From contig NZ_CP050192.1 in the NCBI RefSeq assembly GCF_011694515.1, positions 3,854,172 to 3,918,171 on the forward strand: a stretch of 64,000 nt of DNA, read 5' to 3'. This stretch comes from Mycobacterium sp. DL592 (GTDB lineage: Bacteria > Actinomycetota > Actinomycetes > Mycobacteriales > Mycobacteriaceae). The position numbers and the translations under genes were made by a program. Below the pieces are notes generated by a model. The model was not told the DNA's origin and made no database searches. It worked only from the letters and a program-made list of their open reading frames with translations. Below, piece by piece: positions 34,314 to 43,446 of the stretch; position 1 is the stretch's first letter; every line of letters starts with the position of its first letter.

Positions 34314-34868
34314 TCAGCACCCCACCAGCAGGGCCTTGCCCAAGGCGAAGTACTGGTAGGTGTAGGTCACGACCCAGCGCGGCAGCGAGTAGTCGTAGGT
34401 CCTCGGCACCGGCGCCATCGTGACCGTTCCGCCGAAGCACTGGTCGAAGATGTAGCGGGCCCGGACCATGTGGAAGTTCCACGACACCACGATCACGTGA
34501 GTCCAGTTGCGTTCCTTGGCAAGTCGCGCCGTGAACATCGCCTCACCGCGAGTGGTGTACGGGTCCGGGCGAAAGCACACGACCGTGATCGTCGCGGTGC
34601 CCGACGCGCAGGCCTGGGCGAACTCCGCGCTGGCTTGCGGGTCGTTCTCGTAGGAGTTGGACAGCACGACGGTGCTTGCGTAACCCTGCTTCGCCAGGCT
34701 CAGCCCGTACTGCAGGCGGCCGTCGTTCTCGCCGCCGAGGACGACGATCGCGTCGGCCTTGACCAGCGGATCGGCATGCGACCGGGTGAACAGGAAGTAC
34801 CCGGCGATGCCGGGCGCGATGACGAGAGCCACCGCTACCACAGCCAACACGCGACGCAGTCTGGCCAC
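34314..34868 (-). CDS. DUF218 / YdcF-SanA-type membrane-anchored protein
   Basis: A 184-residue protein with one N-terminal transmembrane helix (about 5-28) and a DUF218 domain. KADAIVVLGGENDGR, VVLSNSYENDP, PDPYTTRGEAMFTARLA and IVVSWNFHMVRARYIF are the domain's conserved blocks, including T-R-G-E and S-x-x-H-M-x-R. Relatives (SanA, ElyC, YdcF) are linked to envelope or lipid-carrier metabolism. Acting on an undecaprenyl-type carrier would fit the neighbouring polysaccharide genes but is inferred. It is the last gene before the conserved Rv3311 homologue. Confidence 0.85.
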   Translation of the reverse strand: MARLRRVLAVVAVALVIAPGIAGYFLFTRSHADPLVKADAIVVLGGENDGRLQYGLSLAKQGYASTVVLSNSYENDPQASAEFAQACASGTATITVVCFRPDPYTTRGEAMFTARLAKERNWTHVIVVSWNFHMVRARYIFDQCFGGTVTMAPVPRTYDYSLPRWVVTYTYQYFALGKALLVGC

Positions 34869-34911
34869 GGGGGCAGGTTACCGGTCAGGGAGCGTCGTTA
34901 GGCTGTGCGGC

Positions 34912-36171
34912 ATGTCTGCTGAGCTCGTTCCGGTCCGCTTGAGCGTGACCGCCGGTGACCTGTACACCCTGTGGGCGCCCCGCTGGCGCGACGCCGGCGA
35001 CGAGTGGGAGGCGTTCCTGGGCAAAGACGACGATCTCTACGCCTTCGAGTCAGTGGCCGACCTGGCCGCCTTCGTGCGGACCAACACCGACAACGACCTG
35101 ACCGACCATCCCGCGTGGGAGGCCCTGACCACGGCCAACGCCCACAAGCTCAACCCCGGCCCCTCGGGCGTAGCCGACCTCATCGCGGTCGAGGAGCTGC
35201 TGGCCGACAAGCCCACCGAGGAGTCGGTGACCGCGTTGACGAACACGCTGGCCGTGGTGTCGTCGATCGGCTCGGTCTGCGAGCTGCCCGCGGTGACCCG
35301 GTTCTTCAACGGCAATCCCAACCTGGGTCTGGTCTCCGGCGGCATCGAGCAGTTCACCGGCAAGTCCGGGCTGAAGCGCTGGAGCGTCATCGGTGACATC
35401 GTGGCGCGCGGTTGGGACGGTGTACTGGCGGCCGTCGACGAGGTGATCGCGACGCCCGAGGTCGACGAGAAGGCCTCGAAGCTGGCCGCCGAGGAACTCG
35501 AGGAACCATACGAGGAGGAAGAGGTCGAAGAACTCGACGACGCCGACGCCTCCGACGAGGAGGCCGAGGATTCTGAAGCCGCGGCCGTGGTCGCACCGGC
35601 GCACAAGGTAGTGCTCGGCAGCGACGAGGAGTTCTGGGCCGAGGTTGGCATCGACCCCGTGCGCATCATGACCGGCTCGGGCACGCTCTACACGTTGCGC
35701 TGCTACTTCGACGACCGGCCGATCTTCCTGGGCCGCAACGGCCGCATCAGTGTGTTCCCCTCGGAGCGGACGCTGGCCCGCTACCTGGCCGACGAACATG
35801 ACCACGACCTGTCCGATCTGAGCACCTACGACGACATCCGCACCGCGGCCACCGACGGCTCGCTGCGGGTGGAGGTCACCGACGACAACATCTACGTGCT
35901 GACCGGACTGGTGGACGACATCGCCGACGGGCCCGACGCGATCGATCGTGACCAGCTCGACCTGGCCGTGGAGTTGCTGCGCGATATCGGCGACTACTCC
36001 GAAGAGGACACCGTCGACCGGCTGCTGGCCGACGACAAGCCGCTGGGCAGGTTGTTCAACCACGTGCTCGAGCCCGACGAGAACCCGCGCCCCGGCCCGC
36101 CATATGCGGCAGCGGTGAAAGACTGGGAAGAGATCGAGCGGTTCGTGGAGTCGCGGCTGCGCCCCGAGTGA
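34912..36171 (+). CDS. Conserved mycobacterial protein, Rv3311 homologue
   Basis: A 419-residue soluble protein with two similar halves. Each half begins with a LxxLW/YTLRCY-like strand (TAGDLYTLWAPRW, GSGTLYTLRCYFD) followed by an ASVADLAAFVRT or SERTLARYLAD segment, so the protein looks internally duplicated. A highly acidic linker (about 190-225) joins them. I do not know its function. It is the next conserved gene after upp in M. tuberculosis order once sapM is skipped, and therefore marks the right edge of the inserted block. The ATG is preceded by no clear ribosome-binding site. Confidence 0.85.
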   Translation: MSAELVPVRLSVTAGDLYTLWAPRWRDAGDEWEAFLGKDDDLYAFESVADLAAFVRTNTDNDLTDHPAWEALTTANAHKLNPGPSGVADLIAVEELLADKPTEESVTALTNTLAVVSSIGSVCELPAVTRFFNGNPNLGLVSGGIEQFTGKSGLKRWSVIGDIVARGWDGVLAAVDEVIATPEVDEKASKLAAEELEEPYEEEEVEELDDADASDEEAEDSEAAAVVAPAHKVVLGSDEEFWAEVGIDPVRIMTGSGTLYTLRCYFDDRPIFLGRNGRISVFPSERTLARYLADEHDHDLSDLSTYDDIRTAATDGSLRVEVTDDNIYVLTGLVDDIADGPDAIDRDQLDLAVELLRDIGDYSEEDTVDRLLADDKPLGRLFNHVLEPDENPRPGPPYAAAVKDWEEIERFVESRLRPE

Positions 36172-36185
36172 GGCGTGGCCCGTTT

Positions 36186-39100
36186 CTAGCGGGCCGGGTT
36201 GCCGTCGGTCTCGGTGATCGCGATGCGCTCAGGGAGACAGGGATATTCGCCGGTCGGCTGCGGGAAGTCCTCGAGGACTGACTCGAGCACCTCGGCGGCG
36301 GCGAGCTCACACTCCTCGGGCATCTCCTCGATATCACCGTCGCGTTCCAGCAGGGCGACGCCTCCCCCGCCCGCCACCGCGGCAGCTGCGGCGGCTTTGG
36401 CGGCTTTGGCGGCGGCCTTCTTCTTCTCCTGATACCTGACGCTGGGCGGCTTGGACGGCCACCAGTTCTTCTCACCGACCAAGACGGCCATCGCGGGCAC
36501 GGTGAGGGTTCGCACGACGAAGGTGTCCAGCAGCAGGCCGACACCGATCACGAAGCCCATCTGCACCGCGGTCAGGATGCTGCTGAAGGTGAAGGCGAGC
36601 ATGGAGGCCGCGAAGATCAGGCCGGCGGAGGTGATGACGCCGCCGGTGGCGCCCACGGTACGGATCACCGCCGAGCGCACACCGTACTTCGCTTCGTCCC
36701 GGATGCGGGATATCAGCAGCAGGTTGTAGTCGGCACCGACGGCGACAAGAACCATGAAGGCCATGCCCGGCACACCCCAGGACAGACCCTGACCAAGGAT
36801 GAACTGAAACACGATGACGCCGATACCGAGTGCCGCGGCGTACGAAATGACCACCGAGGCAACGAGATACAACGGAGCGACGAGTGCGCGCAGCACCACG
36901 ACGAGGATCACGAACACCACAGACAGAGTCATGATCATGATGAAGCGGAAGTCCCAGTTGTAATAGGAGCGCAGGTCGGCGTTGACCGCCGAGAGCCCCA
37001 CCATCGAGATCTTGGCGTCGGCGAGTGTGGTGTTGGGCCGGGAGTCGTTGGCGATCCGCAGGATGTCGTGGATCTGGTTCATCGCCTCGGCGCTGAACGG
37101 GTTGTAAGCCGTCTGCACCAGGTAGCGGGCCGAGTGACCGTCGTCGGAGATGAAGATCTTGGCGGCCTTCTTGAACTCCTCCTGCGACAGAATCTGCGGC
37201 GGAATGTAGAAGCCCGACATCGGCGGGTCAGCCGCCTCGCGCTTCATCGCAAGCAGGAAGGCCGAGGCCTGGTCCAGACCGTTGCCCAGGTTTCGGGTCT
37301 GGTCGACGAGCAGTTGGACACCCATCGCCAGCTGACGGCTCGAGTCGGCCAGCAGATTGGCGCCGTCGACAGTCTCGTTGAGCTTCTTCTCCACCCCGCC
37401 GGGCTCACCGACACCGAGCGCGCGGGCGGCGGCGGTGGCCCGCTGGATGTTCTTGCTCAGACCGCTCACCAGGTCGTCGAGCTTCTGATTGCCCTCGGTG
37501 GCCTGCAGTTGGCGGCCGATGTCGGCGATGGCGGCGAACGCCTCGGAGTTGCTCGCGTCGACGATCTTCTGCAGATCGGCCCGGGAGTTCACGCACGCCG
37601 GGTCGCCGTCACAGACCGGACTTTGGTTGAGCGCGTTGAGCATTGGCTGCGCCCATCCGGTGACGTCGGTGATCTGGGTCATGTTCAGCCCCAGCGCGTC
37701 GCCGAGGGACCGCATGTTCTTCATCAGCGCGGCGGTCTTGTCGATCTGGTCAAGTGTGGTTGTGCCACCGACCTTTTGCGACATGGCATCGAGTGCGGAG
37801 GCCAGGCTGCGGACACTGGCCAGCGACCCGACGAGCTGATTGCGGATCTGGTCCAGGACGTCGGCCATCTTGTCGGCGCCGCCGGTGAGCAGCGACAGTT
37901 TGTCATCGTTGCTCGAGATCAGATTGGAGGCATCGCCGAGCTTGGTACCGACCTCACCGGCCTGCCAGGTGGCCTTGGCCTGCTCGAGCATCTGCCCGGT
38001 GGGCCGGGTGATGCCGCGGATCATGTCGATGTTGGGCAGCTGGGAGATCCGCTGGGCCATCTGTTCCATGTCGGCCAGCGCCTTGGGGGTACGCAGGTCG
38101 GTGTTGGGCGATTGGATGAACAGGAACTGCTGCAGGGTGCTGCTGATCGGGAAGTGCTTGTCCATCACTTCGTAGGCCCGGTTACTCGCTGAATCGGGCG
38201 GCAGGTTCTTGCGGTCGTCGTAATTGAAGTTGGTCAGCAGGGCGCAGGCGGCCAGGCCGAGCAGGATGACGAGGCTGGTCGTCAGCAGCGCGCGCGGCCT
38301 GCGCACGATCATCACCGCCGAGCGCTTCCAGAACTTTCCGGTGAGGTCGCGTTTGCGGGGCTTGATCCAGCCACGGCGCCCGGCGATCACGATGAACGCG
38401 GGCAGCAGGGTGATGGCGCCCAGGAAGCCGATGGCGATGGTGACGGTCATGGCCGGACCCACCGTGGCGAACACCGCGAGCTTGGTGAACGACATGCCCA
38501 GGAAGGTCAGAGCGACGGTTCCCGCCGAGCCGGCGATGACTTCACCGATGGAGTGCAGGGCGTCGACGAGGGCGTCATCTGAGGAGACGCCGGTCTTCAT
38601 GATCTCCTGATATCGACTGAACAGGAAGACGGCATAGTCGATGCCGGCACCCATGATCATGCCGGTCATGATCATGATGGTCTGGGAGCCGATGGCCAGC
38701 CCGTGCTCACCGAGGATGGCCACCAACTGCTGGGCGACGACCAGCGAGATGCCGATGGTCAGCAGCGGCATGACCATGGCCACGAAACTTCGATAAACCA
38801 GGATGAGAATGCCGAAGACCATGATCACCGTGGCACCCTCGATCATGTGCTGATCGTTGACACCGATCTGGTTCATGTCTTCCATCGTCGCGGAGCCACC
38901 GACCACGTTGACCTGCAGCGATGAGCCGGCCGTCGCCTCCTTGACGGTCTTGAGGACCTCGCGGTAGGCCTCCTGGCCCGTCGGGGTGCCCATGGTCCCG
39001 GACATGCTGACCGGAAGGTTCCACGCCTTCTGGTCCTTGCTCGTCATGACCTCGCGCAGCTCCGGGGTGTTGATGAAGTCCTGAACGGACGACACCTTCG

Positions 39101-39443
39101 GGTTTTCCTTGAGCTTGGCGACGAGATTGCGGTAGGTGGCCTCCTGTTCGGGGCCCAGACCCGCGTCGTTGCTGAGGATGATCGCAGCGAAGTTACTGGT
39201 GTCGGCTTCCTTGAATGCCTCCTGCATCTGTTTGCCCGCGACGAGCACGGGCGCGGTCTTGGGAAGGAAGTCCGGGGAGTTCCTGGCGGCCACCGTGAAC
39301 AGGGGGGTGACGAACGTCAGCAGTGCCACGGCAGCAGCAACCCACGCCACGATCACAAGGACCGGATGGCGGACGATGAACCGGCCCAGCATCGTGAAGA
39401 CGTTGTGCGGGAACACGCGCTTGAGTGCGGCGCGTATGGGCAT
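36186..39443 (-). CDS. MmpL-family RND transporter
   Basis: A 1085-residue RND transporter with about 12 transmembrane segments and two large extracytoplasmic loops. Both transmembrane halves keep the proton-relay Asp-Tyr pairs (GAGIDYAVFLFSR, GADYNLLLISR). MmpL proteins export lipids, glycopeptidolipids or siderophores in mycobacteria. The C-terminal tail of about 90 residues is unusual in being Lys/Ala-rich and then acidic (EKKKAAAKAAKAAA ... ITETDGNPAR). No MmpS gene lies nearby, so it may act alone or with a distant partner. In M. tuberculosis this interval holds Rv3312c and the mtp pilin gene. Cargo is unknown. Confidence 0.9.
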   Translation of the reverse strand: MPIRAALKRVFPHNVFTMLGRFIVRHPVLVIVAWVAAAVALLTFVTPLFTVAARNSPDFLPKTAPVLVAGKQMQEAFKEADTSNFAAIILSNDAGLGPEQEATYRNLVAKLKENPKVSSVQDFINTPELREVMTSKDQKAWNLPVSMSGTMGTPTGQEAYREVLKTVKEATAGSSLQVNVVGGSATMEDMNQIGVNDQHMIEGATVIMVFGILILVYRSFVAMVMPLLTIGISLVVAQQLVAILGEHGLAIGSQTIMIMTGMIMGAGIDYAVFLFSRYQEIMKTGVSSDDALVDALHSIGEVIAGSAGTVALTFLGMSFTKLAVFATVGPAMTVTIAIGFLGAITLLPAFIVIAGRRGWIKPRKRDLTGKFWKRSAVMIVRRPRALLTTSLVILLGLAACALLTNFNYDDRKNLPPDSASNRAYEVMDKHFPISSTLQQFLFIQSPNTDLRTPKALADMEQMAQRISQLPNIDMIRGITRPTGQMLEQAKATWQAGEVGTKLGDASNLISSNDDKLSLLTGGADKMADVLDQIRNQLVGSLASVRSLASALDAMSQKVGGTTTLDQIDKTAALMKNMRSLGDALGLNMTQITDVTGWAQPMLNALNQSPVCDGDPACVNSRADLQKIVDASNSEAFAAIADIGRQLQATEGNQKLDDLVSGLSKNIQRATAAARALGVGEPGGVEKKLNETVDGANLLADSSRQLAMGVQLLVDQTRNLGNGLDQASAFLLAMKREAADPPMSGFYIPPQILSQEEFKKAAKIFISDDGHSARYLVQTAYNPFSAEAMNQIHDILRIANDSRPNTTLADAKISMVGLSAVNADLRSYYNWDFRFIMIMTLSVVFVILVVVLRALVAPLYLVASVVISYAAALGIGVIVFQFILGQGLSWGVPGMAFMVLVAVGADYNLLLISRIRDEAKYGVRSAVIRTVGATGGVITSAGLIFAASMLAFTFSSILTAVQMGFVIGVGLLLDTFVVRTLTVPAMAVLVGEKNWWPSKPPSVRYQEKKKAAAKAAKAAAAAAVAGGGGVALLERDGDIEEMPEECELAAAEVLESVLEDFPQPTGEYPCLPERIAITETDGNPAR

Positions 39444-39551
39444 CAGACAAAGGTACCTGGAGTAGTAGCCAAGGACGGCATCACCGCAGCTCAGCTATGG
39501 TAACGAATGGTGCTCAATTGCGCGAGTGCCCGGTGCGAAGCCACCGCCGTT

Positions 39552-40640
39552 CTAGCCTATCAGCACCGCGTAGCGGGGCTTGATCACCTCGTCGATGATC
39601 GCCAGCCGTTCGTCGAAGTGCAGAAACGCTGACTTCATCGCGTTGATGGTGAACCGTTCGAGGTCACTCCATCCGTAGCCGAAGGCCTCGACCAGGCGGA
39701 ACATCTCCTGGCTCATGGTGGTGTCGCTCATCAGCCGGTTGTCGGTGTTGACGGTGACCCGGAATCGCAGCCTTGCCAGCAGGTCGAAGGGGTGGCTGGC
39801 GATGCTGTCCACCGCCCCGGTCTGCACGTTGGAACTCGGGCACATCTCCAGCGGGATCCGCTTGTCCCGAAGGATCGCCGCCAGCGGGCCCAGCACCGCG
39901 GTCCCGTCGAGTGCCACTTCGATGTCGTCGACGATGCGCACCCCGTGCCCGAGCCGGTCGGCCCCGCAGAACGCCAGCGCCTCCTGAATGGACGGCAGGC
40001 CGAATGCCTCCCCCGCATGAATAGTGAAGCGCGCATTGTTGGCGCGCATGTATTCGAAGGCATCCAGATGCCGGGTGGGCGGATACCCGGCCTCGGCACC
40101 GGCGATGTCGAAGCCGACCACACCCTTGTCGCGGAACCGCACGGCCAGCTCCGCGATCTCGCGCGACCGCGCCGCATGCCGCATCGCGGTCACCAGACAG
40201 CGCACCACGATCGGGTGTCCTCCGGCGGCCGCCGCCTTCTCCCCGTCGGCGAATCCGGCCAGCACGGCGTCGACGACGTCGTCGAGTGACAGGCCGCCGT
40301 CGATGTGCAATTCGGGGGCGAACCGCACCTCGGCGTAGACGACGTTGTCGGCGGCCAGGTCCTCCACACACTCGAAGGCGACCCGGTGCAACGCCTCCGG
40401 CGTCTGCATGACGGCCACGGTGTGGGCGAACGGTTCGAGGTAGCGCACCAGTGAGCCGCTGTGCGCGGCGGTGCGGAAGAACGTCGCAAGGGCGGCTTCG
40501 TCGGTGGCGGGCAGCCCGTCGTATCCGATCTGGCCGGCGATGTCGAGGACGGTCGAGGGCCGCAGCCCGCCGTCGAGGTGGTCATGCAGCAGGGCCTTGG
40601 GTGCCTGGCCGATCATGTCCAGGGTCAGCGGTGTGGTCAT
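39552..40640 (-). CDS. add: Adenosine deaminase
   Basis: A 362-residue zinc enzyme that deaminates adenosine and deoxyadenosine to inosine. The metal ligands are seen in LLHDHLDGG (H-x-H), IHAGEAFG (catalytic Glu region), LGHGVRI and [11 protein letters not shown], with [10 protein letters not shown] between. It matches Rv3313c. The ATG overlaps the deoA stop by one base (TGATG), so translation is coupled in the cdd-deoA-add operon of nucleoside salvage. Confidence 0.94.
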   Translation of the reverse strand: MTTPLTLDMIGQAPKALLHDHLDGGLRPSTVLDIAGQIGYDGLPATDEAALATFFRTAAHSGSLVRYLEPFAHTVAVMQTPEALHRVAFECVEDLAADNVVYAEVRFAPELHIDGGLSLDDVVDAVLAGFADGEKAAAAGGHPIVVRCLVTAMRHAARSREIAELAVRFRDKGVVGFDIAGAEAGYPPTRHLDAFEYMRANNARFTIHAGEAFGLPSIQEALAFCGADRLGHGVRIVDDIEVALDGTAVLGPLAAILRDKRIPLEMCPSSNVQTGAVDSIASHPFDLLARLRFRVTVNTDNRLMSDTTMSQEMFRLVEAFGYGWSDLERFTINAMKSAFLHFDERLAIIDEVIKPRYAVLIG

Positions 40641-42001
40641 CAGACGATCCGATCGATGATCAGGGGGCGAGGCTGCACCGGCGGGCAGGAGCGCAGCGAC
40701 CCGGGGATGGACACAGTGGCATCGATGCTCCAGCCGCCGTCCAGTTCGGCCAGCGCTCCGGGGAAGCGGTCCGGGGTGTCGGTGTAGAGCGTGAATAGCG
40801 GCTCACCTGCGATGACCGGCTCACCCGGCCTGCGGTGGATGCGCATCCCGGCCCCGGATTGCACGCGCTCCCCCGCGCTGGCACGGCCTGCGCCGAGCCG
40901 CCACACTGCCAGCCCCACCGCCATCGCGTCGATATCCCCCATTGTGCCGCCCGTGGGTGCCGTCACGGTTTCGGAATGGGCACCGATCGGTAGCGGGGCG
41001 TCGACATCGCCGCCCTGGGCGGCCACGAGTGCCCGGAACCGGTCCATCGCGGTGCCGTCGCGCAAGGTCTGCGCCGGATCGCACCGGTCGACCCCGGCCA
41101 GCTCGAGCATCTCCGCGGCCAGCCGGATCGTCAGCTCCACCACATCGGCGGGCCCGCCACCAGCCAGCACCTCCAGCGACTCGGCGACCTCCAGCGCATT
41201 GCCGACCGTACGGCCCAGCGGGACATTCATATCGGTGAGTAGCGCCCGGGTCGGCACCCCGTGGGCGCGGCCCAGTTCCACCATGGTGGCCGCCAGCTCG
41301 CGCGACTCGGCTTCGGTCTTCAGGAAGGCGCCGCGGCCGACCTTGACGTCGAGCACCAGCGAGTCGGCACCCTCGGCGAGCTTCTTGCTCATCACCGAGC
41401 TGGCGATCAACGGCAGCGACTCCGTGGTGCCGGTGACATCGCGCAGGGCATAGATCTTGCGGTCGGCGGGGGCCAGCTCACCGGCGGCGAAGATAGCCGC
41501 GCCGACCTCGGACAGTTGTTGGCGCACTTGGGCATTGGAGATCTCGGCGGTGAACCCGGGTATGGATTCCAGCTTGTCCAGCGTGCCGCCGGTGTGCCCG
41601 AGCCCGCGACCGGCAGCCTGGGGAACGGCCGCCCCGCAGGCGGCGACTACCGGAACCAGCGGGATGGTGATCTTGTCGCCGACACCGCCGGTGGAGTGTT
41701 TGTCGACCGTCGGCAGGCGTTTGCCGTCGCGGCGCAGATCGCTGAAGTCCAGCCGCACACCCGAGGCGATCATCGCCGATGTCCAGCGGGCGATCTCGGC
41801 GCGGTCCATACCCTTCAGGAAGATCGCCATCAGAAGGGCCGACATCTGTTCGTCGGCCACCCGCCCGTGGGTGTAGCCGTCGATCACCCAGTCGATGGCG
41901 GCGTCGGAGAGCCGGCCGCCGTCGCGCTTGGTGCGGATGACCGTCGGAGCGTCGAACTGGCGCGACGCCGGGTCGGGCGCGTCGAATGTGAACTGGGTCA
42001 C
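40640..42001 (-). CDS. deoA: Thymidine phosphorylase
   Basis: A 453-residue pyrimidine nucleoside phosphorylase that splits thymidine or deoxyuridine with phosphate. [17 protein letters not shown] is the phosphate/substrate signature, and [16 protein letters not shown] and VSTNDVNAPLGRT-like segments follow. It matches Rv3314c. The GTG at 42001 overlaps the cdd stop by 4 nt. The frame is open for another 230 bases upstream, but that part lies within cdd and is not coding. Confidence 0.93.
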   Translation of the reverse strand: MTQFTFDAPDPASRQFDAPTVIRTKRDGGRLSDAAIDWVIDGYTHGRVADEQMSALLMAIFLKGMDRAEIARWTSAMIASGVRLDFSDLRRDGKRLPTVDKHSTGGVGDKITIPLVPVVAACGAAVPQAAGRGLGHTGGTLDKLESIPGFTAEISNAQVRQQLSEVGAAIFAAGELAPADRKIYALRDVTGTTESLPLIASSVMSKKLAEGADSLVLDVKVGRGAFLKTEAESRELAATMVELGRAHGVPTRALLTDMNVPLGRTVGNALEVAESLEVLAGGGPADVVELTIRLAAEMLELAGVDRCDPAQTLRDGTAMDRFRALVAAQGGDVDAPLPIGAHSETVTAPTGGTMGDIDAMAVGLAVWRLGAGRASAGERVQSGAGMRIHRRPGEPVIAGEPLFTLYTDTPDRFPGALAELDGGWSIDATVSIPGSLRSCPPVQPRPLIIDRIV

Positions 42002-42411
42002 GGCTTTTCCCGCCGGACGCGGTCGAGGTCGTCGGGCCCGAACGCGTCGGGCAGCAATTCGGCCAGGCTCCGCGGTCGGTCGACGTGGTCGACCAGTAAT
42101 TCCGGCCCGCCGTGCTCCAGAAGTAGCTGTCGGCAGCGCCCGCACGGCATCAGTGCGGCGCCGGTGGCATCGACCACCGCGATGGCCACCAACCGGCCCC
42201 CACCACCGGAAATAAGGGCGCAGACCACCGCACACTCGGCACAGAGACCTACGCCATATGAGACATTCTCCACATTGCAGCCCACGACAACCCGACCATC
42301 GTCGACCAGGGCGGCAGCACCCACCGGGAACTGCGAATAGGGCGCGTAGGCATGCTCTGACACAGCAATTGCTTTCTGCTGCAATACTTTCCAGTCGATA
42401 GCCGTCGTCAT
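41998..42411 (-). CDS. cdd: Cytidine deaminase
   Basis: A 137-residue homotetrameric-type cytidine deaminase that converts cytidine to uridine. The zinc site is seen as CAEC plus PCGRC, with the catalytic Glu in CAECAVVCA. NVENVSYGVGLCAE is the substrate-binding segment. It matches Rv3315c and is the first gene of the cdd-deoA-add operon. It is divergent from sdhC across a 147-bp region containing the small palindrome GAATGCATTC at 42436-42445, of uncertain meaning. Confidence 0.93.
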   Translation of the reverse strand: MTTAIDWKVLQQKAIAVSEHAYAPYSQFPVGAAALVDDGRVVVGCNVENVSYGVGLCAECAVVCALISGGGGRLVAIAVVDATGAALMPCGRCRQLLLEHGGPELLVDHVDRPRSLAELLPDAFGPDDLDRVRREKP

Positions 42412-42558
42412 GCTCGCCTCGTCACCACCGTTTCTGAATGCATTCCGAGCTGCTCATCGCAGCCGGCCCCGGAGGACTTCAGTCACCACAACGTAATTCT
42501 TCGGACCCTATGAACGGAGTTAGAGTCCAATAGTGACAGGCCCAGCGTTGGAGGCGTG

Positions 42559-42978
42559 ATGAGTACCGCGTCAACAGTGCCTGCCCCTCGCGAGAAATCC
42601 GCGGGGCGGCGGCGCACCCTCTACCGAGGCGACCCCGGTATGTGGTCGTGGGTGTTGCACCGGATCACCGGCGCCACCGTGTTCTTCTTTCTGTTCGTCC
42701 ACGTCCTGGATACCGCCCTGGTGCGGGTCAGTCCGCAGGCCTACAACTCCGTCGTCGAGACCTACAAGACGCCGATCATCGGCCTGATGGAGATCGGCCT
42801 GGTGGCCGCGGTGCTCTACCACGCGCTCAACGGCGTCCGGATCATCCTGATCGACTTCTGGTGGAAGGGTCCCCGCTACCAACGCCAGATGCTGTGGGCC
42901 GTCGCGGGACTGTGGCTGCTGGTGATGGTGCCCTCGCTGGTGATCATCGGCATGCACATGGCGGAGCGGTTCCTGTGA
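42559..42978 (+). CDS. sdhC: Succinate dehydrogenase cytochrome b subunit SdhC
   Basis: A 139-residue membrane anchor with three transmembrane helices. VLHRITGATVFFFLFVHVLD contains the heme- and quinone-region His and Arg, and LYHALNGVRIILID is the second conserved His segment. With SdhD it anchors SdhAB and binds quinone. The start is ATG 42559 rather than the adjacent GTG at 42556, because GGAGG at 42550-42554 then has proper spacing. The stop overlaps the sdhD GTG by 4 nt. Confidence 0.93.
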   Translation: MSTASTVPAPREKSAGRRRTLYRGDPGMWSWVLHRITGATVFFFLFVHVLDTALVRVSPQAYNSVVETYKTPIIGLMEIGLVAAVLYHALNGVRIILIDFWWKGPRYQRQMLWAVAGLWLLVMVPSLVIIGMHMAERFL

Positions 42979-43436
42979 GCGCGCCCGAAAGCCGGCTCGG
43001 GCCGCCGGCCCCGATCCTGGAACGCAACCACGACCGGCCGGCCGGGCTGGACAACCCGCGCGCCCCGCGCCGCCGCAGCGGCATGCCCAACTTCGAGAAG
43101 TACGCCTGGCTGTTCATGCGTTTCTCCGGGGTGGTGCTGATCTTCCTTGCCCTCGGTCACCTGTTCATCGGGTTGATGTGGGACGGCGGGGTATACCGCA
43201 TCGACTTCAACTATGTCGCGCAGCGCTGGGCCTCCCCGTTCTGGCAGACGTGGGACCTGCTGCTGTTGTGGCTGGCCCAGCTGCACGGCGGCAACGGCAT
43301 GCGCACGATCATCTCCGACTACGCACGCAAGGACTCCACCAAGTTCTGGCTGAATTCGCTGCTGGTGGTTTCGATGCTCATCGTCTTGGTGGTGGGCACC
43401 TACGTTCTGCTGACTTTCGACCCGAACATCTCCTAG
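42975..43436 (+). CDS. sdhD: Succinate dehydrogenase membrane anchor SdhD
   Basis: A 153-residue anchor subunit with three transmembrane helices and a proline-rich cytoplasmic N-terminus. Helix one (WLFMRFSGVVLIFLALGHLF) carries the conserved Arg-Phe-Ser and His. QLHGGNGMRTIISDYAR is the second signature, with His and the quinone-site Asp-Tyr. It matches Rv3317. The GTG overlaps sdhC by 4 nt and the gene ends 10 nt before sdhA. Confidence 0.92.
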   Translation: MSAPESRLGPPAPILERNHDRPAGLDNPRAPRRRSGMPNFEKYAWLFMRFSGVVLIFLALGHLFIGLMWDGGVYRIDFNYVAQRWASPFWQTWDLLLLWLAQLHGGNGMRTIISDYARKDSTKFWLNSLLVVSMLIVLVVGTYVLLTFDPNIS

Positions 43437-43446
43437 GGGCGGTCAC

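Noticed and set aside
17783..34868. Exosortase / PEP-CTERM system
   Set aside because: The hydrolase and carrier protein resemble parts of exosortase-A loci, but I see no exosortase-like membrane protease and no PEP-CTERM-type sorting tail in the window.
42002..42235. Extended N-terminus for deoA upstream of 42001
   Set aside because: The extension lies antiparallel-free but within cdd in another frame, is Arg-rich and unlike thymidine phosphorylases. The GTG at 42001 gives the normal length and a 4-nt overlap with cdd.
42436..42445. GAATGCATTC palindrome between cdd and sdhC
   Set aside because: A 10-bp perfect palindrome alone is too short to call an operator in this context, and I found no second copy nearby.
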